DNA from: Salminus brasiliensis | Taxonomy: Eukaryota; Chordata; Actinopteri; Characiformes; Bryconidae | Length of the DNA: 64,000 bases | NCBI RefSeq assembly: GCF_030463535.1 | Contig: NC_132899.1 | Location: 18,251,490-18,315,489 of the forward strand | Reading direction: 5' to 3' | Part shown: positions 43,497-54,600 of the stretch, in pieces | Layout: the number at the start of each line of letters is the position of its first letter | Numbering within the stretch: position 1 is the stretch's first letter | Translations under genes and position numbers: made by a program | Notes under the pieces: generated by a model | The model's input: only the letters and a program-made list of their open reading frames with translations | Database searches by the model: none | What the model was told of the DNA's origin: nothing

Positions 43497-43499
43497 CCA

Positions 43500-44181
43500 G
43501 AACTCCTTCTTGCAGATGTGGGTGGAGCTGTGAAATTCTAAAATAGAGCTCTCTGATCTGAACTAATGACCATCAGTGACCATTTTCACCTGCCACACCC
43601 CAATTCACACTTCACGTCACACCTTTATGCTCATACAGAACCTCAGTATACTCTTTTGTTGTTTACTTCAAAGACACTTAGGACATGTTTAGACAGTTAC
43701 CAAAACAACTCAGATAATAGCTTTTTCACAGTGAGGTATGTTATGATATCTGGATGTCCTATTGCATGTATACAAATATACATGAGGAAGAAGGTAGTTG
43801 ACTGAGACTAAGACAGAAAAGTCCTGTGTGTTTGAAGCCTATTTACTGACCCCTTTACTAAGCCCATAATATTGTATTAAACACTGACAATTGGCTAAAA
43901 AAACAATAAAGATATTTAAAAGTGTGTTTTAGTAAATGCATCATAAAAAAACCCTCATTTTAAAGTTAACAAGTCATTTTTAAAGTTAACAAGTTAAAAT
44001 TGCATAGCCATATGATTATCATATTATGAGATTAATACTACAATAAACATTCACAATGTAATAATGTAGTGCCTATATGTTTTTTCCCTGCATTTTAGCC
44101 ATTTATTTACAATTTATTAAAATATTTGAATTGACTGAAAACATATTGCAGGTTATTGACATTTTAATTTAGGCTATTTTC

Positions 44182-44213
<32 letters not shown>

Positions 44214-44740
44214 GTGGAGTTTATTTATTTTCCTGAAATCTTAGCATAAAATATTCAGTATGGGACAAAGAAAGTGTTACAAAACAAATAAACAAAACAA
44301 CAAAAGACAAATGAAACAACAAAAGACATTTTAAAAATAGCACTGCCACTTGCATTAACTTGCAGAACTTCTAAAATACTATTGTATTGCCTATATCTTT
44401 CTTTAAACTTCATTATTTTGAAAACTATAACCAGTCAAACGTCCCAACATTTGCATTTAATCATGTCCTATATTTCCTCTTATCCTTCTGTCATCTTTGT
44501 GCACAGTTGATTGTTTTTTTCTTGTCATGCAAACAGTATCTTTAACATGTAAATATGTATATTCAAAAACATATATCTTCTAAAATGATTGTGGTGGCCT
44601 TACAGCAGAGGACATGTGCTGAAAACAATACTTCATACTTTTCATAATATTGTAAACTTTATTTTTTAATGCCATGTCAGCCAGTTTAAAACATAACATG
44701 TCAGGTTTGATATGAAAATCAATTTAGTTAATACAGGTTG
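43500..44740. other. AT-rich 5' flank of the homeobox gene
   Basis: Contains a (TTA)n run (44185-44213) and a short direct repeat of TTTTAAAGTTAACAAGT near 43958-43995. No exon is seen. Confidence 0.5.
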
Positions 44741-44960
44741 ATCTGTATTAAAGACATGCATACTTAGATATGCTTTAACCATTAACCTCCTATTCAATGG
44801 AGGGTGGATGTTTTTATGTTTTTGGGAAAAGCTTTTCATCTTCTGCTTATTGTTGGGATGATTAGCATAACAATAGTCATGATTAACCTAGCCCCCTTAC
44901 GATGGATGATTGATAGGCTTAATCAATGCAAGGGCTGTTAATGGCCACACTTGATTAAAA
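44741..44960. promoter_or_regulatory. Candidate cis-regulatory block upstream of the homeobox gene
   Basis: Non-repetitive text with many homeodomain-type cores (GATTAGC, GATTAACC, CTTAATCAATG, TTAATGGCC, TTGATTAAAA) within 120 bp, about 1.4 kb upstream of the homeobox start. Candidate enhancer only. Confidence 0.25.
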
Positions 44961-47900
44961 CATTAAATATGTGATAAGTCAGATAACTCTACCTCCATCA
45001 AACAGCAGCCTTATGACTTACCTTTCCTGGTGTTTTCACACCTTGGTACACATTTTCTGGTTTGCTGAATCTGAAACAAAAATGTATATGTTTGTAAGAT
45101 GGAGATCTTTATATCTTTATACTAAGATTGACCATTTCCCATATATAAGTAGCACCAAAAAGGGTTTCACTATTGTAAGTCTAAATCAGAAACCTTTACT
45201 TCTATTAGATATGTATATATAGTTGCCAAAGATGGACTGTAGTATGCTACTACATAAAAAACACTACTCATACCATGAAATAAAACAATTCAAGAATAAA
45301 ATTGATATACCCAATGAATCATCAAATCTTTATTTATTACTTTGTACATTTTTTTTATATTTTAACAGCTTTTTAGTTATAGTAATCCTGTGATCATAAA
45401 AGTCTTGGGCTGCTAGAGGCCATGCCCTGAGAAGACAATACAACACAGTTCACTATGACGGCAAGAAGGCGCCCTTGAAAAATGATCAGTAGCTGATTAA
45501 GGAGGTGTCTCACAGCACGTCCTATGATAACTGTGCTGTGCTTACACAGTGGTCTAACCTAAGGAAGGGATTCTTTTTTAATTGATTGCCACTTATCCAA
45601 GATAAGTATTAAAAGCATTCATTAAAATGGAGACTATGGATACTTCTTTCAAAACATTTCAACTCTATACAGTATCTGCAAGTACAGATTACAGATGCCT
45701 TCAGATGAATGGTACAATCAAGCTATCTGGATGTGCTGAGGCACTTATACAACGGTAAGCATGCTCAGTTGTCTTAAATTATGGATCAAATCAGATTTTA
45801 TACATATATATAAATATATATATATATAAGTTACCTTGAAAACATATTCATTATTTGGGTACATAAATCAGAAGCCTATGAATGTGACATCAGTAAATCA
45901 GAAAAGTCTGCATTCAGTGACAGTGTTGCCTGTGCAATCGTGTGATAAGTATAAGGAAAACAGAAGAGCAGCTGTAGGGAATATAAATGCAGCATATGAT
46001 TAGACTGTATCAGCAAAACAGTGAGAGGGTGGCAATGCATAAACCCCTCATTACAGGCAGACACTTATTTAAGATTCGATGGAGCTAGAACCCTAGACGC
46101 TGGTCTAGAGAGATCTGGTCAGATTAGCCACCCAGATAGCAATCAGTCATTGAATAGATGTTACATCAACACTTAACTGTCAACATTAACTTCAATGATT
46201 TAGCGTTCTAATCTGATGTTGATTCATCATCACTTTTGCACCCTGAATTAATATTGAAATGACATTGAAATTGTAACAAAATAACAACAGAAGTGCAACA
46301 CTATCTACACCACCTTTAAACTTTTTTAAAATCCTGGTACTGCAGTAAAATATGTTAAACCAACCCTGCATTATGTACAGCAAGGGACATTTTGTGACAT
46401 TTTAAGTTTCCATTTTTAATTTATGAGCACAGTAAAATAAAAATATTCGCATATATTAAATATAAATATAAAAATAAAAATATAAATATATGCATAAATG
46501 TATTTGTATAAAGAAATACATAATTGCTGCATACAATCCTGTCCCAAGACACTACTTTCATATAAACTGGGAAGGTATAAACTTCTCTCAAGTGCCAAGG
46601 TGATGTCATTTGATCAAAATCAGAATCATATGCTAAACAAAAAATTTCCATGTCCTATTTTTCCTTGTATGAGGTTGTGCCGCACCCTCCCCTACATGTA
46701 ATCTAAATGACATTATGTGAGCAATAAATTCATGCATTTCCATTAACAGCTGAGAACATAGCTAGTTAGCAAGCCATAATCTTCAGTCACAACCAGGCAT
46801 TTTGTTGCTTTAAATGCTTTAAATAATCAATATTCAGTTAGAACCGATTTATATGACCAATAATCACTCAGCGACCAAATCACCCTCGACCAAAATGATG
46901 ATTCTGATCACAATCAATAATGTATTAACATAATCTTGCTATCTGGCCATTCTTCACTATATTCTCTACAAGTAGTGTAAGTGTGTGTATGGGCTCAATC
47001 CCTACAGTCAGGGGTAGATGCTTTGTGATTTTGTGATTAATCCACAGTTACAAGACTACACCAGTAGAGTCCTTGGGCTTTCTTTGGATAAGAAAATCAG
47101 CCAAATGCCATAAATCTGAATGTCTGAAAATCTGGTGACCATTGCTGGCGACTCCACCAGCGAGAATATTCAGCACTATGTTTTTGGCACCACTGCCACT
47201 GCCAAGTCCTTATAAGCAGGTCTGTTCGCTTGGTGGCCATCTTTGCAACACCACCGGTCAGTTATTTCCAGTCACACAGACCAGACTTCTATCTTTATGA
47301 ATGGGAAGAGACCAAAATACTCAAAACTGAAGATTGTCATGTCAAATACATGTTTTAAATCACTGATAAATTCTGACAAACATCTCAGGAATAGTTTTTC
47401 AAGAGTTTGGCTTAATAATGCACAGATCCATAATATTTTTTGTCTTGTTCGACCTACTGTACTTGCGCAGACCTCCACATTGAGCTGGGGGTTCTTCTGC
47501 TCATGGCTGATTTTGTTGAAAGACAGGACTTTATCCATAACGTCATGTTCAGCATTACGAGAACTGCCATTTGTATTTCAACCAGTCTCCTTAATTGTAA
47601 CATCCCAGCCACTACATAATGGCAGACCGCCAAAGTAGTGCACTATATAGTGAATAGGGCACAGTTTTGGGTACAGCTTATTTCAGCTGGGAAAACTTTA
47701 TTTTGATTTTTTATTATTATTATTTTTTTGCTTTGCTTTATTAGAATCGTGAAACCAGTCCATGTAGACCCAGCTAAAATACAAATCCTGCTGGTCTATA
47801 AGCTGGTTATGCTGGTCTGGTGATGGGGTGAACCAGTGTTCAAAACACAACCGAATTGTTTGTGCTGGTTAAATGCAGATGCATGGGGTAGCTTTCTCTA

Positions 47901-48300
47901 AATGTATTATAATAAATCATTTTTTTCAACATGTTCTAGCCTACTCTAGCTAACCTGCTCTCATACTACAGTCATGCCTGTGGAATCTAAATAGTACAGA
48001 GCAGTGATCAACCACAGAGCAGGGTTAACAGATGCAGCACAGGCCATGTATGCTGTACAGGTTCTTGTGTCTGGCAGCTACATTAACATTTAGCAGAGCT
48101 CAGGAATAAACGTTGTTACAGGACGGCTTAAACTGGGCAAAACAAAAGAGCCTTATGTTGTAGACAGTGGTGTAAAATGGCGCGCTGTGGTCTAGAATCA
48201 GACATGGCGTCTGTAAAGTCTACCCGGAGCTCTTCAGTAGTTACTGCTGTGGACTCTGTGGGCTTATAGTGGTGTTATAAACACCGCCAAAACATCGGCG
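44961..48300. other. Spacer between the homeobox gene and znf518a
   Basis: No second homeobox gene and no other exon seen. Near 46990-47130 the text ends in TTTGGATAAG...CCAAATGCCATAAAT, like a decayed fish retroelement tail. At about 47633-47675 AGTAGTGCACTATATAGTG resembles a common DNA-transposon end. A CTGGT-rich patch lies at 47755-47840. Confidence 0.4.
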
Positions 48301-48399
48301 CGACGTGTACAGAAACGTTCATCGGAGCACCAGCTACATTCGGTGGTTAACTAAATGACATCTGAGGCTCGTTTTTTGGGGGGCGACAGTATATTAAAA

Positions 48400-48569
48400 G
48401 TGAGAGTTAGAGGAGAAGGAGATGATTAGAGTTTCAGGTAGTGATCCATATTCATCCGCCCCGAGTTCCTGCTTCTCTCACACACACGCAGCAGAGGGAG
48501 CCGAGTGTTACCCGGATGGAACTGTCATGGCCGCCGTCACTGACCTGCCAGTCTGAAGAGAAAAGAAAG
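48400..48569 (+). promoter_or_regulatory. znf518a noncoding first exon with upstream ATGs
   Basis: A CpG-richer region (48170-48560, including ATGGCGCGC and CGGCGCGACG) precedes a donor AAGAAAG|GTATAT at 48570. The acceptor is CCTGTCTCTTTCAG at 51594. The 5' border of the exon is not defined. The exon holds two upstream ATGs: 48527-48556 encodes a 9-codon frame closed by TGA, and 48516 opens a frame that reads through the splice and overlaps the main start. Confidence 0.5.
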
Positions 48570-48898
48570 GTATATTCGTCTAAAACAAGCTTTTATGGAA
48601 GATTTAGGTGTCATTAATGGCTTCGCGGTTCCTCATACGTGTGCAGTGTACTTGTTTACCAGCTCCAGTGTTTTGTCGACTTGCATACGGTCCTGTTTGT
48701 TTGATGTGTTGCGTGGGTGGGGGCGAGTTGCTGTATTTTTGTGGATTTGGCTGACTAATAGGGTTGCCGAACAGACACTTTATGTGACCTCGGGAAATGT
48801 CCCAAGGCTGTCCCGCACGTTACAGTAGCCGTGCATGTCTAAACGCGAGTCTAAGTTGCTTACACTGTAGTAATGGCACTTCCTCGGGTTTTCTGTGT

Positions 48899-48900
<2 letters not shown>

Positions 48901-48932
<32 letters not shown>
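48901..48932. repeat. (GT)n microsatellite
   Basis: Sixteen TG units in the first intron of znf518a. Confidence 0.95.
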
Positions 48933-48933
<1 letters not shown>

Positions 48934-49085
48934 GTCCGCGTTGCTCAAAGTTACTGATAGTCAAGTCCATTGAAACAGCCTAGCTGGTGTTGTATTGAAC
49001 ACACACTGCTCAGCCCCTGAGCCTCTCTCGTGCACAAGTTGGTCTCACGAACTCGTCGAGCTGTGCTGCTTTGGGCTAAAGGGAG

Positions 49086-49108
49086 TGATGATGATTGTGA
49101 GGATGATG

Positions 49109-49146
<38 letters not shown>

Positions 49147-49155
49147 GAAGAAGAA
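49086..49155. repeat. (GAT)n microsatellite
   Basis: GATGAT run with a GAAGAA end in the first intron of znf518a. The Met/Lys-rich frame across it is an artefact. Confidence 0.95.
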
Positions 49156-50628
49156 GCGCATCATGCCAACGCTGGACGCAGAGTCACCAAAACTTGATTT
49201 GCAGGAGATGTACGAGCTAACACTGGATTATGTGCTTCACGCTGGCCTACATAGACTCGTGTAAGCTGTGCATAGCCGAACTTGATCCTCTAACAGCATT
49301 TCAGCTCAGAAGCGCAGAGAAACCCTTTCAGGAAAGTTTCATATACATATCCAGTGATGTGCAACATCTCAGATGCACCATCAAGCCGCTGGGGTATTGA
49401 TAATCTTGTTGGAATCGTGTCAAGTTCAGTCGACTGAATCTGCATCAGCACCAAGTCTGCTTGCTCTCTCACGCAGACTGTGTGTTGTCTCATGGGGAAT
49501 TTATTTGTCAGTTTAGTTAGGGCATGCCATCTATTCTGGTGATGGATGTTCAGATGCATTTAGGCTAATCTTGGGCAGTGTCAGATCCAGGCAAATGTGA
49601 GTTCTGCAAGTTGTGGCACTTGTCAGTTGTTGTGCTGGAGCGAACGAAGAGTAGCCTGATAAATAATTCCCACTTAATCCCCCCAGAGCACTTAGCCTTT
49701 GCACTGTGCGTTTATGAATCACTTAAAGTATAAAGCAAATAACACAAAGCAGATGAATTTTAGCGGACAGTCTGTAATAATGATAGTTTAGGGTTAGATC
49801 ATGTTTTCTGTATGTTAAAATATTTGCCAATTATGTTCAAGTTTGTTTATTTGTGGTTCTGTTTCAAGGCCTTATCAAATATCAATGTAAATGACTGCTG
49901 ATATTATGCACATTTACATTTTTTTCATTCTCATTTATGTGCGTTTTATTGCTTTATTATGTACTATTTGTAATATTTACACAATAGAAATAGAAAGGAT
50001 GATTTATTTATAGGTTGTTAATAATGTCATAATTATATTGTTGGTTTATTATAGGTTTATTATTCTGTTTAATTACAGTAATTGTATATGGGACATACAT
50101 GCTACAGGTTAATACTCTTTTGGTACTTCCAAACAGGAATTTAGGTCCTGATATAGTTAATTATGGAAAAAAAAAGAATTGTTTTATTATTAAGTCTTCA
50201 AGTTTTGTTTTTTGTCTTTTACTGAGCCACACTTATGTCACTTCTGAAGCCACTGTTATAGCTATTATGTGAATATACTTTGTCTAAATCCACTAAAGCA
50301 GCTTGTATATTGCACCTGATTTTGGTCTGTGCAGTGAAATGTGTTAATTGTTATAAATGTATGTGTTTAGAAATATATTCCTCTCTTGAAAAAATTCCAT
50401 TCTCTTTTTTTTTGAAAAAGAAAGAAATTGAAAAGATTGAAAAGATTCCTCTCTTTTCTCAGTCTCAGTTCCATCATGATCAGGAGTTCTTAAAGAAAGC
50501 TGGTTTCACCAAACCAAGAGTGTCCAAACGAAAATAGCAGGTGTAATAGGTGCCTCACCACTGTCCAGACCAAATGACCACAATAGGTGGTATAAGTCCA
50601 GATCAAACTGAATCAGGGTTTGTTTCAA

Positions 50629-50652
50629 TTTTTTTTTTTTTTTTTTTTTTTT
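50629..50652. repeat. Poly-T tract
   Basis: Twenty-four T residues in the znf518a intron. No adjacent element recognised. Confidence 0.95.
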
Positions 50653-51608
50653 GATGATTTGTACTTTCGGACCAATTACAGGAAGTTAAGGCAGGCTGTT
50701 GTCATTTATTAAACAATAGAAGTAGAAAAAGAACTGGGGAAAAAAAGTAGAAATGAACCACGGTAGCACATGGGGACGGTTATATCTACAGTGGTGATAG
50801 GATTGTTGCGTGACAAACACACTGAATACAGTAAATCAAAGTAGATAATAGGCTTAGTGTTTATTCATAAGTCCTGTTTTTGAAAGTCACCTGACATTTT
50901 CTTTCAGATTTAGTTAGTTTGGCTCTAGATTTCTTTCACCTGTTTGAGCTTCCCAGAGATTATTGAGAAACAATTGCCATTTAAACCATGCTAGTTAAAC
51001 CAGTTAAGTTTTGTGATACATAAAACATAGCAACATTTAAACTTTTTGGATTTAAATATGGTTGCTTACTCTGTCTTATTAAACATTGTTGTATAGTATT
51101 CATAGTGTACATCCCACATGAGGGCTATTTCAAATTGCAGTTCTAAAGCATACTTGTAATTAGATGAGAAATTATCTAATTAGGCATTAATGAAACATTT
51201 TTAGAAAACTTTCAGTATTTAGGCCTGAAGGTTATGGCCTAAAATTAAAATCAAAATTTGATATAGATGGTAATAACACACAGTGTGCCTTAGGGCTGGA
51301 ACAATGACTAATAGCCTAGTTAAAAATGTTCCTTTTCAAAGAATCTACAGTGAATTTCTGGTGATTTCTGGTGATGATGGCACTGCCTTCCACCAAGCCT
51401 TCATACTCCAATTTATGGGATTTCTTTGCCACTTATATTACATTACCCAACGTTATTCTAGTCCCAGTCTCTTCAGAAACGTCTTCAGTGGAGAAGATTC
51501 ATTATATGTTGAAACTGATTATCATCTGAGAAAACCTTTAAACTGCAGTTTGCTTCAAAACTTCATGCTCTGATGAATTTCCTGTCTCTTTCAGGTACTT
51601 GATAAAAT

Positions 51609-54600
51609 ATGGAGGCCACTCCAGATGACCCACCAGAAAGCCATGACCAGAGCAGGGATGCTGATGAAGATGTCTCCATGGTCGACACATGGCCTCCTTC
51701 AACAGAACTTGCCAATCAGACATCAGAGACAGCATGCAATGAACACAGTGACCAAGATGACACACAATCTGGGGAGACAGGTGCTGATGATTCTCAAACA
51801 GAAAGCAAGGTCTCTGAGAAATCACCGTGTAAGATGCAACAAGGTGCTATTTTCTCTGGGAAAATACTGAGTTTCTGCTGCTCTGAATGTAAAGGCGATA
51901 CCACTTATAGCCCCAATGACTTGCTGAAACATTTTCAAGGAGCTCACAAGGGAACCCTCCCAACGTATCCCTGTGATCTTTGCACCTTTGTCACCAATGA
52001 GTTCTCTTCTCTCCAACGGCATCGCATTGGACATCGCGACACTTTGGTCACTTGTGAGATTTGCAATGATGGAGTACAATACTCTCTACTTTTGCTCACC
52101 AGGCATTTTATTATGTGCCATAGCTGTAATGGACTGTTTCGCTGTAAAAAATGTGACTTTTCCACCAGAGATGCAGGCACCTTTGTTCAACACATTCACC
52201 ATCATAACGAGGGTAGCCACAAATGTGTGAGGTGTCCACCCATAAGTCCGACACAAGGAAAATCCCACTCTGGGACGTTTCCTTTCACCTGTCAGTTTTG
52301 TGGCTATGGTGCTGCTCGGAGCGAGTATCTAAATAAGCATCTGTCTGTGGCCCATGGAGATGAAATTGACAGAACAAACAGATGGAAGTCAATAGAGGAC
52401 AATGCTGGAGTTAACTCTCCTGGACTGAAGCTGCTGCTTAAAAAAGGTCCTGCTGGAGGATCCAGGGAACCACAGTGGATGTCGAAGCTGAACTCTCTTC
52501 CTGGAGTAGGTCTGCTTGACCACAATGGCAGGTTGTTTAATCCAGAGAAGACGCTAGAGGAAACGCAACAATTTCTAGAAAGAGCCGTTGGTGTGAAAAA
52601 AGAAGGTAACAAGTGGACTAAATCTTCACTCAAGAGTGAGCCACAGTGTTCATATCCCGTTACACTGACTACTCCACAGCCAAAGATGCAGGAGAATGAA
52701 CTCAGTTCTGGGTCTGGACTTGTAAATCCAAGCAACAGTAATGGACTGACTGTTCTTATGGTGAAAAACAAAATCTCCATCCCTCCTAACTGCACCACAA
52801 AAGTCATGGGCTTTAAAATGGTAGATGGTAAAAAGCATTTAGTTTTAAAAGTCATACCAACAAAACAGGACTCCTCTACCAAAAATGAGATGTCACTTGC
52901 TGATGTTTCTGAGGAGGATAAAAAGACAGCTAGCTCTCCTTGCTCCTCGTTGTCCCCAAGATCAAAGTCCCTCTTTAATCTGGACTCTGAGAAAAAGAGA
53001 GATTTCACTGCTTCAATAAAACTAGAGGCACATGACATAGAAAAAGACACTGGGGACCAATCACCTTTATTACACGAGCATGAAGCAAGTCTGGGCAGAA
53101 TTAGTATAGCTGCAAACCAGGTTGGCGATGAAGCTGTTGAAACATCTAGCCAGTTGCTCAGCCTTCCATCAGACTCCCATTGTGTAGACTTAGTTTCCAC
53201 TATGACCAAAGAGGCCTCGTTTTCCACAAACCAGAACAGTTGTCCAGATAGGAAGTCACTGCATGATCATGAGCTCCCTGTTGATAATTCCCAATCCATA
53301 AACTCAACTGCCACACTCCCAGATGCAACTCTAGGGGAGATCATGCCCACAGATGTGCTCAGGGTGAAAGAAGCTCCTTCACAATCATTGGCCAAACACA
53401 ACTCTGAAGTAGATTCAGATATGAATGAAATACAATCAGAATCTGCAGATGAGCCCACACGCCCAGTCCTTTCTAATGTGAAACCAGATGTATTTTCTGT
53501 ATCAGCAAATGATGACCAACCATCTGCCCTGATCCTTAATTGCATGGCAGATGAGGCCACTCCCACTCCTGTCTCAGGCAAGTCTCCTGGCCAGATGGGT
53601 CATTTAGTGGGGAATAAAAGTTGTAATGATGAATCCACTGAAGAGTCTGCTTTATGTGAGGGAATTGTAGAGCAGAGTTCAGCTAGAACACCTGTAAAAT
53701 TGAGTCCACTGTCTATTTCAGCAAAGAAACAACCCCCTTTTGTTGTTGTTGTTGATGAAGATGATACTTCATTAATAAACAGTACTGCAGCCTCTTCCTC
53801 TAATTTAACGAATGGGAAGACCTTTCACACTTATTCAGTCGCTGACCTTAATCTGCCTACTGAGTCCTCTTCAAGTAAGGAGCTAGCTTCAGGTAATACA
53901 CTTGTGCGTAGCAAGTCCTCTGGTATAACTCTAAATGGAACAACATTCTCAGATGTAAATTTCCAGGATAAAACAAGGGCTGATGAGTCCCCGATTCCAA
54001 TAGACAGCAGTATGGAAGCTGAAACTCTGCAAAATTCCCCAAGTCAGGAGGTCTTTAGTTTTCACAATTACTCGAAAGACTCTTTTGGCAGTTCCCCCGA
54101 TTCACTGGAAGTCGATAACCAATCTCCAGAGGACTTGGAGGATGACGAGTGTGACGAAGAATTTGACGAAATCAAGCTGTCTTCAGACTGGAGCTTAACA
54201 CTACCTGCATCCCCACCACTTGAACAGTCTGAAGAAGAAAATGTTGGAAGTGGCGGAGAAGGTAGTGCAGGTGATGAAGCACTGTCTGCAAGTGAGAAGA
54301 AAGCACTAGAAAGAGTGTCAGATAGCGATATAGAGGTTGATGAGTGCATAGCTACTGTTGATGAAGAGTTACCCCTTCCAGTGACACCAGAGACTGAAAA
54401 AGGAACAGCATCTTTAGCAGAGGCACTAAAACAAGAGGAGAAGGGTGTGTCGCCTGTGGTCGAGAGGGGAGCTGCGACTTTGAGTAATGCAGCTGTTCTG
54501 GGCAAGATACTTGAAAAGCACTCCGATGCTATCATCAGCCAGCAGCTTGAGAAAGAAAGGATGGTATCTTCAGCTGCAGCGTCAGATGCTGTCAGGCCAA

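Noticed and set aside
47243-47638. 131-codon plus-strand frame
   Set aside because: No domain recognised; it ends beside a DNA-transposon-like AGTAGTGCACTATATAG block and probably belongs to a repeat.
44961-48300. A tandem second homeobox gene
   Set aside because: Searched for WFQN-type homeodomain text on both strands in the listed frames; none is present.
52304-53227. 307-codon minus-strand frame
   Set aside because: Antisense shadow of the znf518a coding exon, with no recognisable domain.
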